A stretch of DNA of 64,000 nt from Maricaulis sp036231565 (lineage in GTDB: Bacteria; Pseudomonadota; Alphaproteobacteria; Caulobacterales; Maricaulaceae): NCBI GenBank assembly GCA_036231565.1, contig JAZAHA010000062.1, forward strand, positions 35,412 to 99,411. The letters are read 5' to 3'. Within the stretch, counting starts at the first letter, position 1. Every line of letters starts with the position of its first letter. Both the position numbers and the translations under genes were made by a program. The notes beneath the pieces are model-generated. The model made no database searches, was not told the DNA's origin, and saw nothing but the letters and a program-made list of their open reading frames with translations. Positions 34,742 to 44,179 of the stretch are shown one piece after another.

Positions 34742-35863
34742 ATGTTGAAGTTGTTCGTGACTGCGCTGGCGCTGGCCGGAGCGACCTTGGAAGGCGCCCG
34801 CGCCCAGCCCGTACCCCATCTCGATCCCGTCGATGCGGCCGTCGAGACCTTGATGGAAGAGGGGCATTTCCCCGGCATGGCAGTCGCTGTGCTGCGGCGG
34901 GGCGAACCGGTCCATGTGGGGAGCTATGGCCTGGCGTCCATCGAGCATCAGGTGCCGGTAACGCGGGAGACAGTCTTCGAGCTCGCCTCGCTGACCAAGC
35001 ACATGACGGCGCTGGCAGTGTTGACGCTGGCGGAGGACGGGCAGGTGTCGCTGGAGGACCAGGTCATCGATTACCTGCCCGACGATGCACCGGAGGCCTG
35101 GGCGGCCATCACGATCGACCAGTTGCTTGCCAATACCGGCGGTTTGACTCACCGGTTCGAAGCGAGGCCGAACGGCGAGTTCCTGCTGAACTACTCGACC
35201 GAAGACATGCTGGCATCGGCCATGGCGACGGAGATGGCGGCCCCGCCCGGCGAGGACTGGATCTATTCCGACCAGGGGTATTTCCTGCTCGGCCTTGTGA
35301 TCGAGCGGGTCACCGGTCAGTCCTATGGTGACTATCTTCAGGACCGGTTTTTCAGCCCGTTGGGAATGGATCAGACGGCCATGCTGGACCAGTCGGCCAT
35401 CGTGCCGCATCGCGCCGAAGGTTATGCTTGGAGCGAGGCTGACGGACTGCAGCGCAATCGCCGCGTCTGGCAGTTCGGCCTGATGTCACATTTCGGGGTG
35501 ACCGCCTCGCTCGACGATATGATGGCCTGGGAAGCCGCGCTTTCGCGCAGTGAGACCATCAATGCCGATGCTCTTGCGGCGACCGCCGAGATCCAGCGCC
35601 CATTCGACACCGGGGAGACCTGTGACAGCTGGGGCTATGCGCGCGGCTGGATGACCTATCATCGGGATGGGCGCACCCTGGTCAGCCATGGCGGTTATGC
35701 CGGCACGGCCTATGTGCGCGACCTCACGACCGGCCTGTCGGTGATCGTGCTGACCAACCGTGAAGACTCGCAGGAGGCGCTGTCGCCGATGGCCATCGCC
35801 TGGTCGGCTGCCCATGCCGTGGATCAGGCATTGCCGGAGGGCGGTCCGCGCTGCTGGGAATGA
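34742..35863 (+). CDS. Serine hydrolase of the beta-lactamase class C / penicillin-binding family
   Basis: The 373-aa protein has a signal peptide (cleavage near AR-AQ, about 21) and a beta-lactamase fold. The SxxK motif S83-LTK86 is in FELASLTKHM, a Y-S-D is in DWIYSDQGY (second motif, Y-x-N/D type), and an H-G-G is in VSHGGYAG (third motif). The family includes esterases, D-aminopeptidases and class C beta-lactamases, so the substrate is open; a true beta-lactamase is not shown. ATG 34742 has GAGGGA upstream and was preferred to the in-frame GTG-type start at 34712. It is monocistronic. Confidence 0.85.
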   Translation: MLKLFVTALALAGATLEGARAQPVPHLDPVDAAVETLMEEGHFPGMAVAVLRRGEPVHVGSYGLASIEHQVPVTRETVFELASLTKHMTALAVLTLAEDGQVSLEDQVIDYLPDDAPEAWAAITIDQLLANTGGLTHRFEARPNGEFLLNYSTEDMLASAMATEMAAPPGEDWIYSDQGYFLLGLVIERVTGQSYGDYLQDRFFSPLGMDQTAMLDQSAIVPHRAEGYAWSEADGLQRNRRVWQFGLMSHFGVTASLDDMMAWEAALSRSETINADALAATAEIQRPFDTGETCDSWGYARGWMTYHRDGRTLVSHGGYAGTAYVRDLTTGLSVIVLTNREDSQEALSPMAIAWSAAHAVDQALPEGGPRCWE

Positions 35864-35909
35864 TGCCGCGCGTCTGGACAAGCGAGGCCGCTCTGGCCAC
35901 CCTGCGCCC

Positions 35910-36332
35910 ATGCCCCTGCACCGTATCGCCATTCCCACCACCGGACCCGGTCTCTACGAATTCACCGCCGAGGCGGATAATTTCGTGCGCAAAGTAAATC
36001 CGGATGAGGGTGTGCTGACGGCCTATGTCCGGCACACCTCATGCTCGCTGGTGATCCAGGAAAACGCCGACAGCGACGTGCAACGCGACCTCACCGAGTT
36101 CTTCCGGCGGCTGGTGCCCGATGCAGACGACCCGTCCATGTCCTGGCTGTGGCACACGACGGAAGGGCCGGACGACATGCCGGCCCATATCAAGGCCGCG
36201 CTGACCCAGACCTCGCTGGGCATCCCTGTCGAGGATGGCCGGCTGCTGCTGGGTACCTGGCAGGGGATCTACCTGTTCGAACACCGCCACCGCCCCCACC
36301 GCCGCGAAGTGGTTCTGCACCTCGCGGCGTAA
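35910..36332 (+). CDS. YjbQ family protein (secondary thiamine-phosphate synthase type, UPF0047)
   Basis: The 140-aa protein matches UPF0047/YjbQ: GVLTAYVRHTSCSLVIQENAD near the middle, DDPSMSWLWHTTEGPDDMPAHIKAALTQTSL, and GTWQGIYLFEHRHRPHRREVVLHL at the end, with the conserved His, Glu and Arg residues. E. coli YjbQ has weak thiamine-phosphate synthase activity; the main role is unknown. The ATG at 35910 lies 46 bases after the beta-lactamase-like gene. The longer frame reading upstream overlaps that gene and is not used. Confidence 0.85.
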   Translation: MPLHRIAIPTTGPGLYEFTAEADNFVRKVNPDEGVLTAYVRHTSCSLVIQENADSDVQRDLTEFFRRLVPDADDPSMSWLWHTTEGPDDMPAHIKAALTQTSLGIPVEDGRLLLGTWQGIYLFEHRHRPHRREVVLHLAA

Positions 36333-36344
36333 GGGACGCGGGGA

Positions 36345-36504
36345 GGGACATGTACCTCCGGTAAGTGTCCCCGAGGGATTCCCTGTTCTGATCGACAGGA
36401 ACGCCGTTCGACGTCCGGGGCAAATCTCCGCGGGGCATGCCCCGCCCCTTGTCTGCGGTTTGTCTGCGGTCTGGCCCGGGACACGTACCGAAGCTACATG
36501 TCCC
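36345..36504. repeat. REPIN-like element: 27-bp inverted pair flanking a 106-bp centre
   Basis: The 27 bases at 36345-36371 match the reverse complement of 36478-36504 at 24 of 27 positions. Each arm is itself a small palindrome beginning GGGACA and ending TGTCCC, with a CGGTA core. Two REP sequences in inverted orientation around a spacer define a REPIN, usually mobilised by a RAYT transposase encoded elsewhere. The right arm ends exactly at the stop codon of the DUF4349 gene. No transposase is in this window. Confidence 0.65.
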
Positions 36505-37458
36505 TTAAGCTTGGCTCGCTGCCTGTTCGGCCTTGCGCTTGCGCCACAGGCCGCGCAGCCAGCGGCCCAGCAGCCAGAAGACCGGCACGATCACGATCAG
36601 CCAGGGCAGGGCCGAGGCGATGAAGGTGATGACATTGGCGAGGCCGGAAGCGAAATTGCCGGCCAGATTGCGTAGCGCCCGGCCCAGCGGCTCGAAGGCG
36701 CCGCGGCTGACCGGCTCCATGCGCGAGGTGTAGTTCAGCGTCAGATCCGACATGGAGACGCGGCCCCGCATGACACGCAATTGTGCCTCGGCGCCCTCGA
36801 TCTCGCCCTGCAGACGAGCCAGTTCACGCTCGACGCTGACCAGCTCCTCCACGCTCGCGCCCGGGCGTTCCAGGAGGGCGGTGAGCCGGGTGCGCAGGGT
36901 GCGTTTGGCGGTCAGACGCGCTTCGGCGTCATAGATCGAGGCGGTCAGGTCGTCGGCCGACTGCGACTGGTGCATGATGCGACCGCCGGCGGCGTCGATC
37001 TCGCCGGCCAGGCCGTTGCGGAAACCCTCGATCCAGTCCGGCACGGCCCGCAGGGAGAGCGAGCCCGCCGAGCTGCGATCGCCTTGGGCATAGATATTGG
37101 CGTTGACCACCTGGCAGGTTTCCGGACCGGCGGTCAGGCAGGCTTGGCGATGGGCCTCGATCAGCGGCTCGGTCGCCTCGCGCGGGGTTTCCAGCTGGTA
37201 ATTGTAGCGATAGGCGATCAGGCGCTCGGTGATTGCATCCGCGCCGCCGCCTGAACCGGGCTGGGCTTCGGGTTCCATCATGGCGAGCGGTGGTGCTGCG
37301 CGCTCGCCGGTGATCCGGTTCCCGGAAACGGCGATGGCGTCCTCGTCGTACAAGCCCTGTTCGCTGATGGCATAGCCGTCGCTCTCATGCCGGTCTGCCC
37401 CCTCGCACGCTGTCAGTGCCAGACCGACAGCGAGAACTGCCCAAACGCGTGATGTCAT
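36505..37458 (-). CDS. DUF4349 lipoprotein
   Basis: The 317-aa protein has a lipobox LTAC (Cys18) and the DUF4349 layout: a beta-rich domain (about 80-170), a long coiled coil (ASIYDAEARLTAKRTLRTRLTALLERPGASVEELVSVERELARLQGEIE, in pieces about 190-245), a short strand with MSDLTLNYTS, one C-terminal membrane helix (about 275-297) and a basic tail. Function of the family is unknown. The start at 37458 (MTSRVWAVLA) avoids the upstream frame, which reads through a repeat. Its stop abuts the REPIN-like element. Confidence 0.78.
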   Translation of the reverse strand: MTSRVWAVLAVGLALTACEGADRHESDGYAISEQGLYDEDAIAVSGNRITGERAAPPLAMMEPEAQPGSGGGADAITERLIAYRYNYQLETPREATEPLIEAHRQACLTAGPETCQVVNANIYAQGDRSSAGSLSLRAVPDWIEGFRNGLAGEIDAAGGRIMHQSQSADDLTASIYDAEARLTAKRTLRTRLTALLERPGASVEELVSVERELARLQGEIEGAEAQLRVMRGRVSMSDLTLNYTSRMEPVSRGAFEPLGRALRNLAGNFASGLANVITFIASALPWLIVIVPVFWLLGRWLRGLWRKRKAEQAASQA

Positions 37459-37570
37459 GACCCTGTCCTTTTCTCCCCAAGGGCGCCTCGCCCGCAGGAC
37501 ATGATGAGAGGAAACGGGGCCGAATTCAGGCGCGTAGCCCTCGCACCGGGCTCCGCCGGGTTTTTGGTGG

Positions 37571-37678
37571 TCGCATTTTCGAACCGCAAAACCGGTGCCC
37601 GCTTTTGCTGAAAATGCCGGGTCCTGAGTGATCGCATTTTCGAACCGCAAAACCGGTGCCCGCTTTTGCTGAAAATGC
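37571..37678. repeat. Two tandem 47-bp palindromic-ended repeats
   Basis: The 47 bases at 37571-37617 recur identically at 37632-37678, 14 bases apart. Each copy begins GCATTTTC and ends GAAAATGC after a leading TC, so the ends are inverted, with the middle rich in AACCGGTGCCC. The style matches intergenic repeats widely scattered in alphaproteobacteria. They lie between the DUF4349 start and the M23 stop. Confidence 0.75.
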
Positions 37679-37679
37679 T

Positions 37680-38618
37680 TCAGCCGCCATTCGCGGTGAG
37701 CAGGCGTTCATAGCTGTCCACCAGCGCCAGATAGGGCGGCACATTCGTGTTCTGGATCTCGCCGCCGGTATCGACCGCCATCTTGATCTCGAAATGCAGG
37801 TGGATGGTGGTCGCCGTGCCGCCGAATTCGTTGGACACATAGCCGATCCGCTCGCCCTGGCTGACCCGGTCGCCGGCCTCGACCAGCAGCGTGTCCTTTT
37901 CCAGGTGGAGATAGGTGTAGCGCACGCCGTCATCGCTCATCAGGCGCACCGAATAGGAGCCGATCGAGGTGATGGTGCCGTCGGCGACGGCGACGGCCCA
38001 ATGAGTCGCGTCCTGGCAGGTGGCGGGGCGGATATCCTGGCCCTGATGGCCGGTGCCGGACGGGCACATGGGCGTGCCATAACCCCGGGTCTCGCAGAAA
38101 TTGTCACGCCAGGCATAGGCGTAGTTATTCGCATTGCACTGTCCGCCGCCCGGGCCGAGATAGCCGCCATACCCGTAGACCTGGCTGTTGGCATAGGCCT
38201 GGCCGGCCTCCATCGGAAAGCGCATGGCCGGGGAATAATTGATCTGCAGCGTCTGGCCCGTGCCGCTGTCGGCGACGAGATCGCCGGCAGGCATCCAGCT
38301 GAATTCGATGCCGGCCTCATCCTCCGGACCGGGCGGGAGTTCGGGATAGGGATCGGGTTCGGCGGGCGGGATGTCCTCACCGGGCGCCGGCGGGTCTTCC
38401 GGCTGGGGCAGTTCGTCCGGCGGATCGGCCGGTTCGGGATCGGTCGGGACCGGTTCTTCCGGTTGCGGATCGGTTTCCGGGTCGGCCATGGGCGTCTCCT
38501 CTGCCATCGGGTCCGGGGCCGGCGGTGGCACGCTGGCCTCCCGAGGCCACCAGATCATCGCCGCGACCCCTGCGGTTGCAACGGCAGCGGCCAGTGTGAG
38601 TTCCGCAGCGCGCGACAT
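37680..38618 (-). CDS. Membrane-anchored M23 metallopeptidase with proline-rich linker
   Basis: The 312-aa protein has one N-terminal membrane helix (about 7-24), a Pro/Glu/Asp-rich linker (about 30-105), and a C-terminal M23 domain with HQGQD (HxxxD) and HLHFE (HxH) plus YTYLHLEKD. An unusual Cys-containing insert (GGGQCNANNYAYAWRDNF and CETRGYGTPMCP) precedes the zinc site, with cysteines that could form disulfides. It should cut peptidoglycan or stabilise the wall from the inner membrane. The start at 38618 has GGGAGAGGAG two bases upstream and overlaps the previous stop (TAATG). It is the third M23 protein in the window. Confidence 0.85.
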   Translation of the reverse strand: MSRAAELTLAAAVATAGVAAMIWWPREASVPPPAPDPMAEETPMADPETDPQPEEPVPTDPEPADPPDELPQPEDPPAPGEDIPPAEPDPYPELPPGPEDEAGIEFSWMPAGDLVADSGTGQTLQINYSPAMRFPMEAGQAYANSQVYGYGGYLGPGGGQCNANNYAYAWRDNFCETRGYGTPMCPSGTGHQGQDIRPATCQDATHWAVAVADGTITSIGSYSVRLMSDDGVRYTYLHLEKDTLLVEAGDRVSQGERIGYVSNEFGGTATTIHLHFEIKMAVDTGGEIQNTNVPPYLALVDSYERLLTANGG

Positions 38619-39307
38619 TACTCCTCTCCCGGTTCGGGGCTGCCGGCGGCAATCATCAGCGCGTCGGCCAGCTGGCGGACATAGGTCTCGGAGGTGCAGC
38701 GTGTGTCGGTCCCGGGCTCCGCGCATTCCACGGTGACGGAATAGGCGGCGCCATAGCGGTTGAACGACAGCTCGCGGCCATACTCGGTCTGGCTGACGCG
38801 GTAGCCAGCCGGATCGGCAGCGCGCAGCCGGCGGCGGCTGGCCGCGTCCGGTGTCACGGCATGGGCGAGGCGGGTGCCGAACACTTCAATGAGGATGTCC
38901 GGCCCGGTAATCGACAGGGTGTAAAAATCGGTCTGCGGAAAGAGGCGGGTCACGGCGCTCTCGCCCAGGCCGAGTGCGGCAGATGTGGGAACAAGTACCG
39001 GCAGGCGGGTCGCCGTTACATTGGCGGCGCCGTCATTGACCGGCTGGGGGAAGCGCTGGACCTGCCGCGCGGCAACAGCCTGGGTATTGAATTGTGTCTG
39101 GGTGCGGGCATCCTCGCGCGCCGCCGCCCAGTTGATGGGCATGGTGCGTGGTGCATCCGGGGCGGCCGGCTGTTGCTGTTGTTGTTGCACGGCGGCGAGG
39201 CTGGCCGTGCGTACGGGTTCGGCAGGCGGCCGGGTCTGTGCCGACAGGCCGAGCGAAGCGGCCGCCAGTGTCGCGATACCGGCAATACGTCCCAGGCGAG
39301 GTTCCAT
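38618..39307 (-). CDS. Secreted protein of unknown function, partner of the M23 peptidase
   Basis: The 229-aa protein has a signal peptide (LGLSAQ, about 23), a Gln-rich spacer with six consecutive Gln, and a C-terminal domain of about 130 residues with PVLVPTSAALGL, YTLSITGPDILIEVFGTRLAH, and a Cys pair (ECAEPGTDTRCTSETYV). I do not recognise the family. Its stop overlaps the start of the M23 gene (TAATG at 38616-38620), so the two are translated together and the secreted protein may act with or on that peptidase. Confidence 0.65.
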   Translation of the reverse strand: MEPRLGRIAGIATLAAASLGLSAQTRPPAEPVRTASLAAVQQQQQQPAAPDAPRTMPINWAAAREDARTQTQFNTQAVAARQVQRFPQPVNDGAANVTATRLPVLVPTSAALGLGESAVTRLFPQTDFYTLSITGPDILIEVFGTRLAHAVTPDAASRRRLRAADPAGYRVSQTEYGRELSFNRYGAAYSVTVECAEPGTDTRCTSETYVRQLADALMIAAGSPEPGEE

Positions 39308-39622
39308 ATCCAGCTCCCCTTTGGCGAAGTATAGCGCAGTTTTGCAGCCTGTGCATGAACCTTCGATGAGGAGTGCGCCGGACGGAGGCGGTTATCATGA
39401 ATGAGCGGGTTTCATGGCTTAAGAGTGCCATTGCGCCGGCCCGGCCGGTATGATGGAGCCCGTTGACCGAGCGCCAGCATGTTGGGTGTAATCCGGTCAG
39501 GGGCACAACCACTGGCGGTTTTACGCAGGCCTGAATGCCGCGGATCCGGTTTTCGCCGTTGAAATTCCGGCTCACCGCACGTATGTGCAGTGCAGCAACC
39601 TCTGTGTAGTCAGGAGAGCGCG
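39308..39622. other. 315-bp divergent spacer before panD
   Basis: It separates the secreted-protein gene (minus) from panD (plus) and must contain both promoters. I see no hairpin, repeat or open frame with coding character, and no confident promoter boxes. Confidence 0.4.
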
Positions 39623-39988
39623 ATGCGCCTCACCATGATGAAATGCAAGCTTCACCGTGCGGTCGTCACCCAGGCGGACCTGCATTATGAAGGCTCCATC
39701 TCCATCGACCGCGATTATCTGGAAGCCGCCGGCATCCTGCCCTACGAGCAGGTCGATGTGCTGAACATCAATAATGGCGAGCGGTTCACCACTTACGCCA
39801 TCGAGGCGCCGCGCGGCAGCCGCACCTTCGGCATCAATGGCGCTGCGGCCCGTCTGGCGCAGCCCGGCGACCGCATCATTGTCGTCGCCTATGCCGGCAT
39901 GGATGCAGCCGAGGCCGAGAATTACGTGCCGGCCGTGGTGCTGTTCGACGAGCACAACCAGGTTGTCTCCAAGCCGAAAGCGGCCTGA
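39623..39988 (+). CDS. panD: Aspartate 1-decarboxylase
   Basis: The 121-aa proenzyme begins MRLTMMKCKLHRAVVTQAD and contains the self-cleavage site G24-S25 in YEGSISID, where Ser25 becomes the pyruvoyl cofactor. R54-type and Y58-type active-site positions lie in the NNGERFTTYAIE segment. It makes beta-alanine for pantothenate. The start at 39623 has AGGAGA upstream. No other pan genes are adjacent. A small membrane-protein gene follows, and both end before a shared terminator. Confidence 0.95.
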   Translation: MRLTMMKCKLHRAVVTQADLHYEGSISIDRDYLEAAGILPYEQVDVLNINNGERFTTYAIEAPRGSRTFGINGAAARLAQPGDRIIVVAYAGMDAAEAENYVPAVVLFDEHNQVVSKPKAA

Positions 39989-40074
39989 TCAGATCGCTCT
40001 GAATACAACCATTCGGAACCGGATGGCCGACTGCACGTTTCTCTTTCGTCATTAACGGACGCAAGGAGCCAGTC

Positions 40075-40239
40075 ATGCGTGCATCGAACAGCCGGAATAT
40101 CCTGCTCTACGGCGCGGTCGCCGGACTCCTGATCCTGTCGGCAGGACTCGCCTACGCGCTGTGGCAGGAGCAGCAGAGCGAGACGATTACCTTCGAATTC
40201 GGCGGCGAAAGTATTTCCGTGGAAGCCGAAGGCGGCTAG
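40075..40239 (+). CDS. 54-aa single-pass membrane protein downstream of panD
   Basis: The short frame starts with ATG 40075 preceded by AAGGAG at seven bases, a strong site. It encodes a basic lead (MRASNSRNI), one membrane helix (about 9-30) and a polar acidic tail (QEQQSETITFEFGGESISVE). It stops just before a 14-bp hairpin terminator. The SD, the hydrophobic-then-acidic composition and the good position make it a likely real gene despite its size. Function and family are unknown. Confidence 0.65.
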   Translation: MRASNSRNILLYGAVAGLLILSAGLAYALWQEQQSETITFEFGGESISVEAEGG

Positions 40240-40274
40240 GCGCGGCAGCGCCGGGCCCTGCACCGGAACACAAT

Positions 40275-40308
40275 AAAGCCCGGGCATCGTGCGATGCCCG
40301 GGCTTTTC
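40275..40308. terminator. Bidirectional Rho-independent terminator
   Basis: A perfect 14-bp stem (AAAGCCCGGGCATC, 40275-40288, with 40293-40306; four-base loop) has A residues on one side and T residues on the other, so it can terminate the panD unit on the plus strand and the SIMPL gene on the minus strand. Confidence 0.88.
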
Positions 40309-40329
40309 ACGTCCAGCGGCAGGACGTGC

Positions 40330-41037
40330 CTATTCGGCGATACAGAAATCGGCATTCACCGAGGCGTTGAGCGTCAGCTGTCCGGCGGCGACCGGCGTTG
40401 CGGCCATGTCCTCGGCAAAGCTGGCGCGCATCATCACCGGCTGCGGCGAGCCCATGTGTGCCTCGCCCATGCGGCGGATGCCGCAGAGTTCGAAACCGGC
40501 CGCGTCGGCAAACAGTTCGGCCTTGGCCAGGAGATTGGCGATTGCCTGGCGTCGCGCCTCATCCATGGCATCCTCGGTATTGTCCGAGCCGAAGGTGACA
40601 TTGTTGATATTGTTCGCGCCGGCCTCGACCATGGCGTCGATCACGGCGCCGGTCCGGTCGGTGTCCGTCACCTTCGCGGTGACCGTGTTGCGGGCTTCAT
40701 AGCCAATGATGTTCAGCTCGATCTGGCCCGGCTCCCGGCGGTCCGAATAGACCGGCGAGACCGAGAGCTGTGAGGTCTGCATGTCGCTTTCGGCAACTCC
40801 GGCTTCGCGCAGGGCGGCGAAAACGGCGGCCATCGCCTGGGAATTGGCGCGCATGGCGGCCTGGGCCGTGTCGGCGCGGCTGACAACGCCCGAGCTGACC
40901 TGGGCATAGTCCGGCGCGAGCCGGACTTCCGCCGTTGCCGACAGCGACAGGGTGGGTTGCGGTTCCTGGACCTGGGCGAAGGCAGAGCTGGCCGTCAGGG
41001 CGGTCAGGGCCGTTGTGGCGATAAGTGCGCGGAACAT
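40330..41037 (-). CDS. SIMPL-domain (DUF541) periplasmic protein
   Basis: The 235-aa protein has a signal peptide (SSAFA-Q, about 21) and the SIMPL/DUF541 domain: LSLSATAEVRLAPDYAQVSSGV at the start, Q-T-S-Q-L-S-VSPVYSDRREPGQIELNIIGYEA, and GANNINNVTFGSDNTEDAMDEARRQAI, a highly typical core. Family members such as Brucella BP26 form ring-like channels in the periplasm; the function is unclear. Two Cys residues (in FELCGIRR and NADFCIAE) might pair. It is monocistronic and ends at the shared terminator. Confidence 0.85.
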   Translation of the reverse strand: MFRALIATTALTALTASSAFAQVQEPQPTLSLSATAEVRLAPDYAQVSSGVVSRADTAQAAMRANSQAMAAVFAALREAGVAESDMQTSQLSVSPVYSDRREPGQIELNIIGYEARNTVTAKVTDTDRTGAVIDAMVEAGANNINNVTFGSDNTEDAMDEARRQAIANLLAKAELFADAAGFELCGIRRMGEAHMGSPQPVMMRASFAEDMAATPVAAGQLTLNASVNADFCIAE

Positions 41038-41237
41038 GGGTGTCCTCCTGTGATTTCAATATCTGACGCCAGACTAACACTGCCGCAGCTGAGTGAAGCC
41101 TGAATGGCATTGGCGCAATTCGGCCATCAAGGTTGCAACGTCTTAATGCGCGTCCGGTTGCAGCAACCGCAAAGGGTGTCAATCGACCACCAGGTGTGGT
41201 TATCATGTCCGGGCAATCCTTCCTGGGGGAATATCCG

Positions 41238-41801
41238 ATGGTCCTGCAGACGCCGTTTTCACCCGGACGCCGTCACGCATTGATTGCCCTGATGGGGATC
41301 GTCATCGCTGTTCTGGCCTTCGCCCTGGTTTTCGACCGAGTGGTGCCCGGCCGCGGCGAGGCGACCCTTGATGACCGGATTGCCCGCAATGCACTCGCGG
41401 CCAATACGCTGGAAAAGGATTTCTCCTCCCTGGTGCGCGACGCCTATCTGATGGCGGTTGCCCCCACGCCGGAGCGGGTCGAGGCCGTCCGGGTCAATCT
41501 GGACGAGTTCGAGCAGGCCCTGGCCGAGGCTGAAGCGGTGGCTGCAGGCAATGATGGCCATGGTGACACACTGGCGCGGCTGCGCGAGGAGTGGCCGCAA
41601 TTGCGGACCCTGATCGAGGCACGCCTGCCGGATATCGGAGCTCTTGGCGAGACGGGGCGGCGCGACTTTGTCGATACGCTGGCCCGGTTCGACGACACGA
41701 TGGATGCGCGTATCGAGACTTATCGCACCGCGTCGCGCGCCGAACTCGATGCAGCACTTGGTGAAGAGGCCAATCGGGGAACGGACCCGCCGGACCGCTG
41801 A
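41238..41801 (+). CDS. Membrane-anchored helical periplasmic protein, sensor-like, unknown function
   Basis: The 187-aa product has a short basic lead, one membrane helix (about 13-33), and a mostly helical periplasmic domain rich in Glu, Ala and Arg. The motifs TLEKDFSSLVRDAYLMAV and ALAEAEAVAAGNDGHGDT suggest a helical-bundle sensory or adaptor domain, but there is no cytoplasmic signalling part. The start at 41238 has GGGGGA eight bases upstream; an in-frame ATG at 41205 lacks one. It lies just before the tRNA gene. No family recognised. Confidence 0.6.
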   Translation: MVLQTPFSPGRRHALIALMGIVIAVLAFALVFDRVVPGRGEATLDDRIARNALAANTLEKDFSSLVRDAYLMAVAPTPERVEAVRVNLDEFEQALAEAEAVAAGNDGHGDTLARLREEWPQLRTLIEARLPDIGALGETGRRDFVDTLARFDDTMDARIETYRTASRAELDAALGEEANRGTDPPDR

Positions 41802-41872
41802 TCCCCGCGGTCTGCGGCCGCATCTTGGCTATCCCGCAACAACCCGGTATCGAGAACACACGCCGGAAAGGC

Positions 41873-41949
41873 GGGCCTGTAGCTCAATTGGTTAGAGCCG
41901 GCGGCTCATAACCGCTTGGTTGGGGGTTCGAGTCCCTCCGGGCCCACCA
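41873..41949 (+). tRNA. tRNA with CAU anticodon, probably Ile2 (lysidine-modified) rather than elongator Met
   Basis: A complete 77-base cloverleaf with encoded CCA is present: acceptor GGGCCTG with CGGGCCC plus discriminator A, D-arm AGCTCAATTGGTTAGAGC, anticodon loop CTCATAA, and T-loop GGTTCGAGTCC. The anticodon CAU would be annotated as Met by default. The acceptor stem has C4-G69 and C5-G68, and the variable segment CTTGGTT resembles E. coli ileX, which suggests Ile2 read by TilS. An initiator is excluded because the first pair is matched. Confidence 0.93.
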
Positions 41950-42085
41950 CCCTTCGCCCTGCTGGCTTCGGGTGGCAAGCCATCCGCAGCGCGCACTCCG
42001 GAGCGAAGAGATGCCCTCGGAAGCCCTGGCGCAGGAGGGCGTTCGCGCGACAAGCTCCACACCAACCGCCAGCAGAACCCTGTTT

Positions 42086-42855
42086 TCAGGATGATGCCGC
42101 GATATCGATCGCGTCGACGAGACGGCCGTAGAAGCGTCGGCCGACGGGGATTTCCTCGCCGCTGTCGAGCGTGACGAGGCGCAGCCCGGTATCGCGGGAG
42201 ACGGCCTGGATGCGGTCGAGATTGACGATGTGCGAGCGATGGATGCGTTGCAGGGCGGTGCCTTCAAACGCGGTTTCAAGTCGCGCCATGGTCTCGCGCA
42301 CCATGTGACGGTCGCGGCCGGTATGGATGAAGGCATAATCGCGACAGGCCTCGACATGGCGGATATCGGCGATCGGGATGCGGATGGTGCGGCCGCCGAC
42401 ATTGGCCCAGTAGACCGGCTGTTCCGGCGTGTCCGGCGGATGGGGCGTAGCGGAATGTAGCCGCAGGGCGGCGCTCTCCACCGCTTGCATCAGCGGGCGC
42501 AGGGACAGGCGTGAGCGGGCCCGTTCGATCGCACCGCGCAGGCGATCGGGATCGACCGGTTTGAGGACATAGTCGATCGCCTCGACGTCGAAGGCATCCA
42601 CGGCGAACTGGTCGTAGGCGGTAATGAAGACAACAAGCGGGTTTCCCGCCTGTTTCAGTTCGCGGGCGAAGGTCATGCCGTCCATCTGCGGCATTTCGAT
42701 ATCCAGGAGTACCAGGTCGGGCTGGCGCGCCTCGCACAGATGCATCGCCGAGGCGGCCGACCGCGCACTGCCCACGATCGCGGTTGCCGGGATAGTCTCG
42801 ATCATGCGGCGCAGGCTGGAGATGGCGAGAGGTTCGTCGTCAATGATGGCAATCT

Positions 42856-42859
<4 letters not shown>
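42086..42859 (-). CDS. LytTR-family response regulator
   Basis: The 257-aa protein has a receiver domain with IIDDEP and phospho-acceptor D53 in VLLDIEMP, T in FITAYDQ and K in YVLKPV, then a LytTR DNA-binding domain (about 148-255) with HVEACRDYAFIHTG and LQRIHRSHIVNLDRI. LytTR regulators bind DNA through a beta-sheet fold. The gene start overlaps the stop of the kinase gene by four bases (42856-42859), so it is the cognate regulator. Its targets may include the divergent Oar-like receptor, an inference from position. Confidence 0.9.
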
Positions 42860-44007
<1,148 letters not shown>

Positions 44008-44179
44008 TCGTCGCGGTTTTCATTCGTTCATCGCAAACACGGGACCGTGATCGCGGACATCGCAAACGCGGTCGCATCCCCCGCTGCGCGCGCTGCAGAC
44101 CTCGCGATATCGCTCGCATCTCCCGCCCGGGCCCCGACGCCCGAAAACCGAACCGGCGGGGCATGAAGAGGGGATAATC

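Noticed and set aside
37571..37678. A CRISPR array
   Set aside because: There are only two copies with a 14-base gap, and the repeat ends are inverted as in intergenic palindromes; no cas genes are present.
41873..41949. The tRNA as an integration (attB) site
   Set aside because: No integrase, direct repeat of the tRNA end or foreign-looking DNA lies nearby.
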